A DNA stretch of 64,000 nucleotides from Enterobacterales bacterium (GTDB lineage Bacteria > Pseudomonadota > Gammaproteobacteria > Enterobacterales > Kangiellaceae). Below are positions 43,380-53,542 of the stretch, in pieces. Positions within the stretch are counted from its first letter, which is position 1, and every line of letters starts with the position of its first letter. The notes under the pieces were generated by a model. That model had not been told where the DNA came from and ran no database searches. It worked only from the letters and a program-made list of their open reading frames with translations. Position numbers and translations under genes: made by a program. The stretch lies in the NCBI GenBank assembly GCA_030949565.1, contig JAUZSK010000008.1, positions 22,619-86,618 of the forward strand. Reading direction: 5' to 3'.

Positions 43380-44057
43380 CTATGCCTCCGAAATCAAGAT
43401 GTGTTTATCCAGCTGCTGATAAACCGCATCGGCAATCATCATATGCCCTATCTTATTTAGATGGATTTTATCCTGACTAATACTTGCAGGATCTCTAAAT
43501 TTCATAAATTGGTCAAACACGGCTTGTAAATCCACGCAGGCGAGATCCCATTGAGCCGCAATCTGTGCGACTTTTTTTGCATACTGTAGCATCATGATGC
43601 GCATTGGATCATTAGGATTAGGCTGTAAAAAGTAGGGTGCAACCAACATGATCTCTTCTACCTGAGTAATGCTTTGTTCGACTATGGCATGATAGGTTGC
43701 CGTAAATTGCTTTAAATCCACTTGATTTTTATCCAACGGCCGATCAAATTGACGCCAAACATCGTTGATCCCGATAAAAATGATCAGTAAAGTTGGTGAT
43801 AAATCCAAAACATCCGACTGCCAGCGCGCGGCTAAATCCGTGATCCGATGCCCATTGCAACCCATGTTGAAGGTGTTAAATTGTTTATCCGGATGCCGCG
43901 CCACCAGCATTGCATCAACCAAAGACACATAACCGCTACCCAAAGCATTAGCCAAATTACTAGCTAAACCCACAGCGCAACCAACCGGACGCGCACGCGA
44001 ACAGTCAGTAATGGAATCACCGATAAACAAAAGATTCTTTAGCGTTGTTTGATCCAT
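43380..44057 (-). CDS. SGNH/GDSL hydrolase
   Basis: This 225-residue protein has the GDSIT block with the nucleophile Ser (residues about 13-17), the Gly block MGCNGHRI, the Asn block GINDVW, and the Asp-His pair in DKIHLNKIGH. No signal peptide is visible, so it is cytoplasmic. It is an esterase or lipase of unknown substrate. First gene of a probable two-gene operon with the protease. Confidence 0.88.
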   Translation of the reverse strand: MDQTTLKNLLFIGDSITDCSRARPVGCAVGLASNLANALGSGYVSLVDAMLVARHPDKQFNTFNMGCNGHRITDLAARWQSDVLDLSPTLLIIFIGINDVWRQFDRPLDKNQVDLKQFTATYHAIVEQSITQVEEIMLVAPYFLQPNPNDPMRIMMLQYAKKVAQIAAQWDLACVDLQAVFDQFMKFRDPASISQDKIHLNKIGHMMIADAVYQQLDKHILISEA

Positions 44058-44178
44058 AGAGGGGCAATCCTAATCTCTAGTAAATAGGAGTATAAGATAT
44101 TTAGTGATTAACTTCTGCCCATAAGTTGGATAAAATAAGCCTCTATTCATCACCCCTTTATGGAATTAAACTGGAATC

Positions 44179-44793
44179 GTGAGTCATTTAAAGCAAAAAT
44201 CGAGCGCGCGAGTGCTTATGATTGATAATTTCGATTCTTTTACCTTTAATTTGGTACATTATCTTGAGGCATTGGGTGCTGCGGTTACGGTGGTGATGAA
44301 TGATCAAATCGATCTGCATGGGATTGAACAGTTGGCACCGAGTCATATTATTATTTCACCGGGTCCTGGACATCCGCGAGAGGCTGGTATTTCCTCATCT
44401 CTTGTCGCACATTTTAAGGGTAAGATACCGATTTTAGGGGTTTGTTTGGGGCATCAGGTGATTGGCCAATATTTTGGCGGGCAGGTTTCTGTTGCACCCG
44501 AGATCATGCATGGAAAAACTTCACATATTGAGCATAATAATCAAGGCTTGTTTGCCGATATTAAACGGCCGTTTATTGCGACACGATACCATTCTTTAGT
44601 GTTAAAAGCCGATAGTTTGCCATCTGAACTGACTATAACCGCTTGGACCAAGCATAAAAATGGCGATATGGATCAGGTGATGGCGATCCAGCATCTTAAG
44701 CATGCTCTTTTTGGGGTACAGTTTCATCCTGAATCAGTTTTAACGCAATGTGGTCAGTCGTTACTCAAGAATTTCTTGAATTGGAAGGGATAA
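44179..44793 (+). CDS. pabA: Anthranilate/aminodeoxychorismate synthase glutamine amidotransferase subunit
   Basis: This 204-residue class I amidotransferase opens with MIDNFDSFTFNLVHYLEALG. The catalytic Cys lies in GVCLGHQVIGQYF and the His-Glu pair in QFHPESVL. It supplies ammonia to the chorismate-using partner. The partner gene is not adjacent, so folate (PabA) and tryptophan (TrpG) roles cannot be separated here; PabA is my preference because there are no trp genes nearby. The start codon at 44179 is GTG. Confidence 0.85.
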   Translation: MSHLKQKSSARVLMIDNFDSFTFNLVHYLEALGAAVTVVMNDQIDLHGIEQLAPSHIIISPGPGHPREAGISSSLVAHFKGKIPILGVCLGHQVIGQYFGGQVSVAPEIMHGKTSHIEHNNQGLFADIKRPFIATRYHSLVLKADSLPSELTITAWTKHKNGDMDQVMAIQHLKHALFGVQFHPESVLTQCGQSLLKNFLNWKG

Positions 44794-44795
44794 AA

Positions 44796-45566
44796 TTAGT
44801 TGGATTGTTGTTCAAGCAGTTGCAAAAACGCTTGCGAGAAACAATGTATATCACCCGGCCAGCGAGCGGATAAATAATTACCATCACGTAAACAAAAACC
44901 ACGCTTGGTATTATTTTCATTGTCCCTAAATAAAGGCTGTGGACCCTTTACAAATTGGTCATAATTTTCTAATAATGATTTAACTTCATCTTCAACATTG
45001 GTGGCTGGATAAGTCAGAAAATAGTCTCCTTTCCACCAGCGGGTTAAGTGATAGGCAAGGCGTTCTTGTTTTCTTAACAGACCGGTGGTTTTTCTTTGGT
45101 AAAGGATGGATTGTTCGGTTTTAGGGTCGATGCTTCTAGCAACCAACAAAACCCCATGACACACTGCTGCAACCGGTTTATTCAAACTGAAAAAGTTGAC
45201 TATTTTCTGCTGTAACACTTTTGACTCTAAATAGGGTTTAATCGATTTATCATGGCCACCGGGTAATAAAATAGCTAGAAAATCATTAGGCTCAATTTCA
45301 TCGTAGGCGATGGGGTTGTTAAACAGTTCATCTTTTTCCATGGCTTGATAGGCTTGCTTTGCGTCTTTAGAGGCTTGTAAAGAGGCTTTCCAGATCCCGA
45401 GCCCCTTGCCGCTAAGCATGACCGCATCAGCTGCGCCTTTTAGCCCATCCGGAGTGGCAAATTGAACCTCATATTGCTTGGTTAGATATTGCCAAGGAAT
45501 GGCCGCTTCACTCGGATCAAAACCCAAACTAGGTATCGCAATTAAGATCTTACTTTTTGCTTTCAC
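44796..45566 (-). CDS. DJ-1/PfpI-family protein
   Basis: This 256-residue protein has the nucleophile elbow AAVCHGVLLVAR, with a Cys-His pair. ILLPGGHDKSIKPYL earlier in the chain is also typical of the family. Members act as chaperones, glyoxalases or amidases. It overlaps the tesB gene by 17 bases and is probably cotranscribed. Confidence 0.82.
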   Translation of the reverse strand: MKAKSKILIAIPSLGFDPSEAAIPWQYLTKQYEVQFATPDGLKGAADAVMLSGKGLGIWKASLQASKDAKQAYQAMEKDELFNNPIAYDEIEPNDFLAILLPGGHDKSIKPYLESKVLQQKIVNFFSLNKPVAAVCHGVLLVARSIDPKTEQSILYQRKTTGLLRKQERLAYHLTRWWKGDYFLTYPATNVEDEVKSLLENYDQFVKGPQPLFRDNENNTKRGFCLRDGNYLSARWPGDIHCFSQAFLQLLEQQSN

Positions 45567-46416
45567 GCATGACTCCTTCTTGCGCGGTGCTGGCTACTAG
45601 CCGTCCAGAGCGGTCAAAAAATCGGCCAAGCACAAAACCTCTTTGGTGTGAGGCTGAAGGGCTTTCAATTTGATATAAAAGCCAGTCGTCAAACCGAAAA
45701 TCATGATGAAACCACATACTATGGTCAATGGTGGCCATTTGGAAATTCTTGGTAAAAAAGGAAATCCCATGGGGCTGTCCAGCCACGGGTAAAAAGGCCA
45801 TATCAGAGGCATAAGCCAGCATATATTTGTGCACTCTTGAATCATCCGGTAGAGAACCGCTAGTTTTCATCCACACATGCCTCACCGGACTCATGGCTTC
45901 TGGCTTAAGCGGGTTAAAGGATTCAACGGGACGTATTTCAATCGGGCTTTCTTGCTCAAATCGCGAAGGGATTGGCATATCGGCTTGTTGCGCTAGCTTT
46001 AAAATTCTCTGGCGGGTGGATACCAGTTTATCAGGCTCGGTCACTTGCGGCATCGGTGCTTGGTGTTCTAAGCCTTTACTTTGCACGTGAAAAGAGGCGG
46101 TCATAAAGAAAATCGGCTTTCCGTGTTGAATGGCTTTAACTCGTCGAGTGGATATACTGCGGCCATCTCTCAGATTTTCGACATCGTAAATAATCGGACG
46201 GGACGCATCGCCCGGCCTTAAAAAATAGGAGTGCAGTGAATGCACAGGTCTTAAATCTTGCAAGGTGTCTTTTGTCGCTGAAAGCGCTTGCCCAATCACC
46301 TGCCCACCAAACACTTGCGGTAGCCCAAGATTTTGGCTTTTTCCTCGATATAAGCCTTGCTCGATTTGTTCGAGGCTTAGTAGGTTGAGTAAATCCTTTA
46401 ATAGATCTTTTTTCAT
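45550..46416 (-). CDS. tesB: Acyl-CoA thioesterase II
   Basis: This 288-residue double hot-dog protein opens with LEQIEQGLYRGKSQNLGLPQVFGGQVIGQAL-type sequence split around the first domain. The second domain has MATIDHSMWFHHDFR, where the conserved Asp-His lies. It hydrolyses acyl-CoA in the cytoplasm. It overlaps the DJ-1 gene downstream and follows the XRE gene by 12 bases. Confidence 0.93.
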   Translation of the reverse strand: MKKDLLKDLLNLLSLEQIEQGLYRGKSQNLGLPQVFGGQVIGQALSATKDTLQDLRPVHSLHSYFLRPGDASRPIIYDVENLRDGRSISTRRVKAIQHGKPIFFMTASFHVQSKGLEHQAPMPQVTEPDKLVSTRQRILKLAQQADMPIPSRFEQESPIEIRPVESFNPLKPEAMSPVRHVWMKTSGSLPDDSRVHKYMLAYASDMAFLPVAGQPHGISFFTKNFQMATIDHSMWFHHDFRFDDWLLYQIESPSASHQRGFVLGRFFDRSGRLVASTAQEGVMRESKK

Positions 46417-46428
46417 TGCATAGACTCG

Positions 46429-47206
46429 CTAAATTGATGGTCTGATATGGGTTGATTCGACATTTTGATCGCTTTGTTTTCGATACTTGGCAAATAAACT
46501 AAATTCCCAAGGTCTTACAGCGCCTACTAAGCTACAACCAATACGCTCTTTAAAGGGTAGTTTTGCATCCTGTTTGGCCAGTTGGTTAAATTCAAGCATG
46601 AGTTTTTCAATCTTTTTTTGTACTATTAACATATTAGCACGGGATAGCATGGCACCTGAGAATTTCATAGAGGATAAACTGCCGTTAAAGTGGGACTGAA
46701 AAAACTCCTTGCGGATATGCTGCTGAAACAAACGCTCAATCGGCCCATTATTTCGCCATTTAAAATTACGGGATGTTAGAAGTTTGACCCGATTACCAGG
46801 CAACAGATCAATAAATTTGATGCGGTCTAGGTGAGCCAGTAGTTGTATTCCCTCTAGCTCTTCAATTTGGTAGTGGTGAGTGATTTCTTCAAAGCTAAAG
46901 TCGTTTAATAGCATATAAGCAACAAACAAGAGTTTGGGTTTTTTTAAGGAACTCTTGCTCTTGTTCAAGCGTTAGCTCGGAAATGACCTCTTGTTGCTTT
47001 TCTGCTCGGCGCATAAGATCGGTCAGTTCCATACCAAGCAGTTGGCAGATTATATCGAGCCGATGTAGAGAAATGTTTTTTTCGGAAAAGATACGCTTGA
47101 TGCTTGCCTCGCTGAGTGATAAAGCCTTTGCGACATCTACATAGGTTAGGTTTTTTTCCTTTAAACAATGTTTTAAGGTGTTTAAAACTAGTTGGGTTTG
47201 CGCCAT
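46429..47206 (-). CDS. XRE-family transcriptional regulator, one frame break
   Basis: The N-terminal frame (46895-47206) has a helix-turn-helix: NLTYVDVAKALSLSEASIKRIF. It runs out after EQEFLKKTQ. The following frame (46429-46968) continues the same protein from LKKPKLLFVAYMLL. The switch lies in seven T on the plus strand at 46939-46945; six would join the frames into about 258 residues. This larger product resembles a known class of HTH proteins with a C-terminal sensing domain. Whether the break is an error or a slippery phase-variable tract is open. Confidence 0.78.
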
Positions 47207-47311
47207 AAAAATCCTTTATTTTCTAGGAAGCGAAGAGCGAGCCTGTTGCTGTATATCGATATTTATTTTGAGATTAACAATACATGGTTTGTTTCCAATA
47301 ATTTAATTGTT

Positions 47312-47340
47312 TTGACATTATTCAGATAACTGAATAAAGT
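47312..47340 (+). promoter_or_regulatory. Promoter with palindromic operator upstream of the lipid kinase gene
   Basis: TTGACA (47312-47317) and TAAAGT (47335-47340) are 17 bases apart. The spacer contains ATTCAGATAACTGAAT (47320-47335), a 6-bp palindrome with a 4-base centre. The divergent XRE gene starts about 110 bases away, so its product could bind here. Confidence 0.55.
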
Positions 47341-47409
47341 AAAAGCCTAAAATCGAATCGTTTACTGGCTGATTCTACTCACAACAATAATAACTTAAAA
47401 CAAAAAATC

Positions 47410-48321
47410 ATGCATCTACTCATCATATATAACCCGCAAGCGGGCGGCGGCCGTGCTAAAAAGCTATTACCGCAGGTAAAAAACTATTTAAAACAACAGT
47501 CTATTGAGGCAACTTTTTTATTGACTACCCATTGTGGTCACGCCAAACAGCTGGCGGCAGAAGCTGACTTGTCTGCTTATGATGCGCTGATCGCTTCTGG
47601 TGGTGATGGCACTCAGTTTGAGGTACTGAACGGCTATTATGCCAATCAATCGAACAATAAACCGCCCATGGGTTTGATTCCGAATGGTACGGGTAATGCA
47701 TTTATTCGAGATCTTGGTTTGCGTCAAACAGACTGGAAAAAAGCCATTGATATCATTAAAATGCAGCAGATCAAAAAGCTGGATGTAGGTCATTTTACTG
47801 CAGAGGGACAAGGCTACTATTTTCTCAATATCGTCGGTATGGGCTTTGTGGCTGATGTGGCGGAGTTGTCAGTGCCTTTAAAATGGCTAGGTAATACGGC
47901 TTATACTATTGCTACCTTGATAAAGATGATCCGATTGCGCTCACAAAAAATGATTATCGAGGTGGATGGTGAGCGCCTAGAACGAGAGGCTATCTTTGCC
48001 GAAGTCGCCAACTCAACTTTCACCGGTACGACATTTTTGATGGCACCGAAAGCCAGGCTGGATGATGGACTGCTGGATCTGGTGTTACTGAATAAAACCG
48101 GTCGCTTAAAATTACTCAAATTATTTAGCAGCATCTATGATGGTAGTCATATTAATTATCCCGAAGTTGAATATATTCAGGCACAATCAATTAAGATAGA
48201 AGAAGAAAAACCGGGCAAATTGATACCCGATGGCGAAATTTTAGGTAGAACACCGGTAGAATTTAAGTGTTTAGCAGCGGATTTGGATTTTTTTATGGGA
48301 TATTTAATCAAGAATCCTTAA
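47410..48321 (+). CDS. Diacylglycerol-kinase-like lipid kinase (YegS/DagK family)
   Basis: This 303-residue protein has NPQAGGGRAKKLL at its start, the nucleotide-binding SGGDGTQFE, and GLIPNGTGNAF. These mark the DAGK catalytic fold. It phosphorylates a lipid, possibly diacylglycerol or a sphingoid base. The intergenic stretch 48322-48645 after it has no gene. Confidence 0.9.
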   Translation: MHLLIIYNPQAGGGRAKKLLPQVKNYLKQQSIEATFLLTTHCGHAKQLAAEADLSAYDALIASGGDGTQFEVLNGYYANQSNNKPPMGLIPNGTGNAFIRDLGLRQTDWKKAIDIIKMQQIKKLDVGHFTAEGQGYYFLNIVGMGFVADVAELSVPLKWLGNTAYTIATLIKMIRLRSQKMIIEVDGERLEREAIFAEVANSTFTGTTFLMAPKARLDDGLLDLVLLNKTGRLKLLKLFSSIYDGSHINYPEVEYIQAQSIKIEEEKPGKLIPDGEILGRTPVEFKCLAADLDFFMGYLIKNP

Positions 48322-48605
48322 AAAGCTGAGATAAGCTAGTCAAAATAGAGACCTATTTTATGCTATATTGGTATCAGCTAATAACATTTGAGACTAATGG
48401 ACGGGTTGCATTTGCAAAAAATCGATCGTACATTAGCTTTTGATAATCGTGCTATTAACCCGCTCTATTTTGTTAAAAGGTCTAGTTATCGTGTTTTACC
48501 CCTGATCTAAAGGCCATCGACAAGTCGTAAAGAGCGTAAATTCATTCGTTAGCAAGCGTTTTTCAGTTAACAGAGGGTCTGTTAATCGAATAATAGCTAA
48601 ACACC

Positions 48606-48617
48606 GTCGTATACGAC
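48606..48617. promoter_or_regulatory. Perfect palindrome upstream of pntA
   Basis: GTCGTATACGAC is a perfect 12-bp palindrome 28 bases before the pntA ATG. Its place suggests an operator over the promoter or leader. No matching regulator is identified. Confidence 0.35.
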
Positions 48618-48645
48618 CCGATTTCACTAACTTTAGGAACCAAGT

Positions 48646-50177
48646 ATGCAAATAGGTATCGTTAAAGAATCACTTGCCAAAGAGGCGAGGGTAGCCGCAT
48701 CGCCTTCCAGTGTTGCGCAATTAATCAAACTCAATTTTAGCCTTGTAGTTGAATCTGGAGCAGGCCTACTGGCTAGCTTTTCTGATGAAAGCTATAAAGA
48801 TGCGGGGGCAACCATCGCAAAAGCCGCAGAGGTTTGGAAATCTGACATTTTGTTTAAGGTTAATCCACCTTCTGACGCTGAAATCAAAAAAATAAAGGCC
48901 GGTGCAACCCTTATCGGTTTCTTCTGGCCGGCGCAAAATGAAGCTTTAATGGCTAAGTTAGCCAAAAAGAAGATTAATGTATTGGCGATGGACTCAGTAC
49001 CACGTATTTCTCGCGCACAATCAATGGATGCTTTAAGTTCCATGGCTAATATCGCGGGTTATCGAGCGGTGGTTGAAGCCTCGCACCAGTTTGGTAGCTT
49101 TTTTACTGGTCAAATTACCGCTGCCGGTAAAGTACCACCAGCTAAGGTGATGATTATCGGTGCCGGTGTTGCAGGTTTGTCAGCTTTGGGTACTGCGGGT
49201 AGTCTCGGTGCTATTGTACGCGCCTTTGACACGCGTCCCGAAGTTAAAGAACAAATCGAAAGTATGGGTGCTGAATTTTTAGAGCTCGATTTTGAAGAAG
49301 AGGCCGGCAGTGGTGACGGCTACGCCAAGGTGATGAGTAAAGAATTTATCGCCGCCGAGATGGCATTGTTTGCAGAGCAGGCGGAAGAGGTTGATATCAT
49401 CATCACCACCGCCATGATTCCGGGTAAACCTGCACCTAAGTTGATCACCAAAGCGATGGTTCAATCGATGAAGCCAGGTAGTGTGGTGGTGGATTTGGCA
49501 GCAGCTGGTGGCGGTAACTGTGAATATACTGAAATGGGTAAAGCGGTTAATGTCGATGGTGTGACGGTGATTGGTTATACCGATATGCCATCGCGCTTAC
49601 CCACTCAGGCTAGTCAACTCTATTCTAATAATATCCTTAATTTGATTAAGTTACTTTGCCCAGAAAAAGATGGTGAAGTGGTACTTAATTTTGAAGATGA
49701 AATCATTCGCAATGTGACGGTTACCCGTGAAGGTGATATCACTTGGCCACCACCACCGGTTAAGGTGAGCGCTGCGCCACCGCCTAAACCTGCGCCGGCT
49801 GTCGCAGAGCCAGAACCAGAGAAAAAATCCTCAGGACTGATGAAAAATATACTGTTGCTGGCGGGAGGTGCGCTTTATGTGTGGTTATCCACCGCGGCAC
49901 CAGCCGAATTTATGCAGCATTTCACCATTTTTATATTAGCCTGTTTTATTGGTTATTATGTGGTTTGGAATGTGTCTCATTCTCTACACACGCCGCTAAT
50001 GAGTGTACCAATGCCATCAGTGGCATCATAGTGGTTGGTGCTTTGCTACAAATATCTAGCACTAATCCGCTGGTGATGTGGATTGCAAGCGCTGCGGTAC
50101 TAATCGCTTTTATTAATGTCGTCGGCGGATTTGTGGTGACTAAACGCATGTTAAAAATGTTTAGGAAGGAGGATTAA
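48646..50177 (+). CDS. pntA: NAD(P) transhydrogenase subunit alpha, one frame break
   Basis: The frame from 48646 covers the NAD-binding domain I ([37 protein letters not shown]) and the first membrane helices, then runs out at 50031. A second frame continues [16 protein letters not shown] and ends [11 protein letters not shown] at 50177. One base is missing near 50008 (GTGTACCAATGCC). Joined, the protein has about 510 residues, the normal length of undivided gammaproteobacterial PntA. It couples proton entry to NADPH production in the inner membrane. pntB follows after three bases. Confidence 0.93.
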
Positions 50178-50180
50178 AGC

Positions 50181-51566
50181 GTGAATTTTATTGCAGATAT
50201 GTCTCTTATTAATGGTGCTTATTTTGTCTCAGCACTATTGTTTATTTTTAGTTTAATCGGCCTTAGCAAGCAAGAAAGCGCAGAAAACGGTGTGTTGTAT
50301 GGCATTGTCGGTATGACCATAGCGCTGGCAGCAACAATCGCCAATCCAGCCGTTTCCAACATCCAGACCATTTTAATTGCAATGGTGATTGGCGGCTCAA
50401 TAGGTACGTGGCTGGCAGTGAAAGTTGAAATGACTCAAATGCCAGAGCTAGTCGCGATGTTACATAGTTTTGTTGGTCTTGCGGCGGTTGCGGTTGGCTA
50501 CAATAGCTATTTTGACCTGCATGGTGTTGAAGGTATGATGCTTAATATTCACCTCGTTGAGGTCTTTTTAGGGGTGTTTATCGGTGCCGTAACCTTTACT
50601 GGATCGGTGGTTGCCTTTGGTAAGCTGAATGGTTTCCTCAATAGTAAGTCGTTAATGTTACCGCACCGCCATAAGCTTAATCTTTTAGCTGGCGTGGTGA
50701 GTTTTGGTTTGATGATCTACTTTGTTAAGCAGGGTGGTGATGATCAGTCGTTATATATTATGACGGGTATCGCACTGCTTTTCGGATGGCATTTGGTCGC
50801 CTCTATCGGTGGCGCGGATATGCCGGTGGTGGTTTCGATGCTGAACTCCTATTCAGGTTGGGCAGCGGCAGCCGCAGGATTTATGCTGGGTAACGACTTA
50901 TTGATTATTACCGGTGCTTTGGTTGGTTCTTCCGGTGCGATCTTGAGCTACATTATGTGTAAAGCCATGAATCGCTCATTTATCAGCGTCATTGCCGGTG
51001 GTTTTGGAACCACCACCGTGGTTAGCGAAGATCAGGACTATGGTGAGCATACTGAAACCAATGCGGAAGATGTGGCGGACATGCTGAGCAACGCAAAATC
51101 AGTGATTATTACCCCTGGTTACGGTATGGCGGTGGCTCAAGCGCAATATCCAGTGTATGAAATGACTAAAAAACTTCGCGATAAAGGCATTGAAGTTCGA
51201 TTTGGTATACATCCAGTCGCAGGAAGATTGCCTGGACACATGAATGTCCTGTTAGCAGAAGCCAAAGTACCCTACGATATCGTGTTAGAAATGGACGAAT
51301 TGAATGATGATTTTCCAGAAACTGATGTGGTATTAGTGATTGGCGCCAATGACACCGTAAATCCTTCCGCAATGGAAGATCCCAATAGTCCCATTGCCGG
51401 AATGCCAGTGCTTAAAGTTTGGAATGCCAAACAAGTCATTGCGTTTAAACGCTCCATGAATCCAGGTTATGCCGGTGTACAAAATCCACTGTTCTTTAAA
51501 GACAACACCAGCATGCTGTTTGGTGATGCCAAAGCCAGCGTGGATAATATTGTGAAGGCGCTGTAA
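50181..51566 (+). CDS. pntB: NAD(P) transhydrogenase subunit beta
   Basis: This 461-residue protein has about nine membrane helices followed by the NADP-binding domain III ([45 protein letters not shown]). A GGAAGGAGG site upstream overlaps the end of pntA. It completes the transhydrogenase. Confidence 0.97.
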   Translation: MNFIADMSLINGAYFVSALLFIFSLIGLSKQESAENGVLYGIVGMTIALAATIANPAVSNIQTILIAMVIGGSIGTWLAVKVEMTQMPELVAMLHSFVGLAAVAVGYNSYFDLHGVEGMMLNIHLVEVFLGVFIGAVTFTGSVVAFGKLNGFLNSKSLMLPHRHKLNLLAGVVSFGLMIYFVKQGGDDQSLYIMTGIALLFGWHLVASIGGADMPVVVSMLNSYSGWAAAAAGFMLGNDLLIITGALVGSSGAILSYIMCKAMNRSFISVIAGGFGTTTVVSEDQDYGEHTETNAEDVADMLSNAKSVIITPGYGMAVAQAQYPVYEMTKKLRDKGIEVRFGIHPVAGRLPGHMNVLLAEAKVPYDIVLEMDELNDDFPETDVVLVIGANDTVNPSAMEDPNSPIAGMPVLKVWNAKQVIAFKRSMNPGYAGVQNPLFFKDNTSMLFGDAKASVDNIVKAL

Positions 51567-51613
51567 GCGGAATTGCTCTCTTTATAGCGATTAAACCAAA
51601 TGGCGATAAAACA

Positions 51614-51641
51614 AAAAAACCATTCGATTGAATGGTTTTTT
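51614..51641. terminator. Bidirectional terminator between pntB and the hydrolase gene
   Basis: The stem AAAAAACCATTC / GAATGGTTTTTT is 12 bp with a GATT loop. T-runs follow on both strands. It lies between convergent genes. Confidence 0.92.
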
Positions 51642-51650
51642 CTTACTTGC

Positions 51651-53375
51651 TTATGGTTTTGGATATGATGGAGGTATTGGAAACTTAAGGCTTTTAGAAT
51701 CAATGCCTAAAGTTTTTAAATAAGCTCTCGCAAGGTCCTGTGACACCCAAGGATATTTTGTACCTTCATGACTCGCAGGGTCTAACTTGCCTTCGTAAGG
51801 TGTAGCATTGGCATTTAAAAACGGGTAGGTTATAAAAATAGAGTCATAACTTGTATCGTTTCCCGTTTTTCGTTTAAGAAAACGCCAAATAGGCTTAGGT
51901 GATTCATCAACAGCACATTGGTGAATTTTGGTTCCATAAAAACTAGTAGTTGGCTTAATATGTTGATCGATTAGAAGCATATTATCAAGGGCTGGACTAT
52001 TTTCTGCAAGTGAAGACACAGCATACAGTAACGATGAGGAGTATAAGAGTTTCTTCCAGACTTTATCGTTAAGTTCTTTTTCTTTTGTTAGCGAATAAAC
52101 CTCTAGTTTCCTATAGATATTTCGGCTTGGTATTACGAAGTTGTTAAATGTTGATTGATTGATTGCTGGAACTAACATGATAACTGTGTTGAGGCTATTT
52201 TTAGCATTATTTTCCGCTAAATATTGGATTAATTCTGCCGTAGGGATTGCACCAGCAGAGTGAGACAAGGTATTGATCGATAGATTGCGATTAGTCAGTT
52301 TAAGTTTAACCAATTCATCTATAAGATAACGGCCAGTACTGTTTTCTGCGAAGCATTGTTTTGCATGTTGTTTAACTTTATTCCAATGACTTTTACCGAG
52401 AGCACCAATTTTAAATACCTGTAGAATTTCTTCTTGCCATGTTGCATAAAAACCGTGATCGAGTTTAAGAGCAAACCTAGCCAGAATTCTCAATACTCTT
52501 AGTTTTAGGGTTTTCAAATTTGTCTTTTTAGTGGCTTCTTTTTTGTTCAGAGTTTTAAGATAATTGTTTTCCAAAATTTGCAATTTTAAGGCGATGTCAT
52601 CAATAGGGCTTATACTACCTTTTCCCCGTGGTTTACCTATATTTCGCCAGTCTAATATTTTCGGAACTTTATTATTACTTAATATATCGACGTACTGCTG
52701 TTTTTCTGATTTCGTTAACTTTAGGTGGTCCTGTATTTTGCTGGTCTTCACCAGATGAACACCTCTCAACAGACGAATACTATTATTTCGCAATTTTTCG
52801 TCTTTCGACTGCTCGTTATAGGAATCTAGGTAATGAATAAATGTCTTTGCCTCCTTTTCAAAAGTTTTGTAATCGTTACTTGAAAGTAATGCTTGAGTCC
52901 TATTTTTGAAAAGGGTCCAGCTCGGTGTTACTTGCGCTGCTTTATCTTCTTTCGTTAAAGTGTCGAGCGGATGAGCATCATAGCTTACAAATATTGGATA
53001 TATTGCTTTGTCGACTTTTTCGTTTTTGAACATGCTAGACATTAACCACGGACCGAGATCTTTTATCATATACTCTTGTCCGCTTAACCCACCGTGAAAA
53101 TATAATACAACCTGCTTTTTTGAATTTTTAACCGCGCTAACAATTTTATTGACCAATTGCCTTTCTTTGTTATTCTCGCTATTGATATTTGCTCGGCAAG
53201 CCAAGAAATTTAGAGGGTAATCTTTATGGGTTTTGGTTTCTATATTTAGTTCCTTTACGCTAGGCGCCTTGCGTAAAGAATAATCAATAGGTTTGTTATA
53301 ACAACAACCTAAAAGCATTAAGGTTATGATAAAAAATGATAGGGTTTTAATTGAAGCGGAATATACAGTATTCAA
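51651..53375 (-). CDS. Lipoprotein with alpha/beta-hydrolase-like domain
   Basis: This 574-residue protein starts with a lipoprotein signal (FFIITLMLLGC, then CYN). Segments VVLYFHGGLSG and SINTLSHSAGAIPTAEL resemble the oxyanion strand and nucleophile elbow (SHSAG) of alpha/beta hydrolases. The rest is Lys-rich and has no similarity I recognise. The substrate is unknown. AT content is above that of its neighbours, which suggests recent acquisition. Confidence 0.6.
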   Translation of the reverse strand: MNTVYSASIKTLSFFIITLMLLGCCYNKPIDYSLRKAPSVKELNIETKTHKDYPLNFLACRANINSENNKERQLVNKIVSAVKNSKKQVVLYFHGGLSGQEYMIKDLGPWLMSSMFKNEKVDKAIYPIFVSYDAHPLDTLTKEDKAAQVTPSWTLFKNRTQALLSSNDYKTFEKEAKTFIHYLDSYNEQSKDEKLRNNSIRLLRGVHLVKTSKIQDHLKLTKSEKQQYVDILSNNKVPKILDWRNIGKPRGKGSISPIDDIALKLQILENNYLKTLNKKEATKKTNLKTLKLRVLRILARFALKLDHGFYATWQEEILQVFKIGALGKSHWNKVKQHAKQCFAENSTGRYLIDELVKLKLTNRNLSINTLSHSAGAIPTAELIQYLAENNAKNSLNTVIMLVPAINQSTFNNFVIPSRNIYRKLEVYSLTKEKELNDKVWKKLLYSSSLLYAVSSLAENSPALDNMLLIDQHIKPTTSFYGTKIHQCAVDESPKPIWRFLKRKTGNDTSYDSIFITYPFLNANATPYEGKLDPASHEGTKYPWVSQDLARAYLKTLGIDSKSLKFPIPPSYPKP

Positions 53376-53542
53376 AACTATTCTCCTTGTCTATTATTGA
53401 ATTATCGGGTATACACCAGAGTCAAACTTGCTCTATTATCCATCTAAAACATGCTAGCATGTTCTCTTTATCAAAGTAAATAGAGCATGGAAAACATAAA
53501 TGTTTGATTTACTGGGTTTTTTGTTCCATTTTTTATTGAGAG

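Noticed and set aside
49881..50177. A separate PntAB (alpha-2) subunit, as in alphaproteobacteria
   Set aside because: The frame has no proper start and its sequence continues PntA exactly after a one-base break; a split gene would have a start codon and ribosome site.
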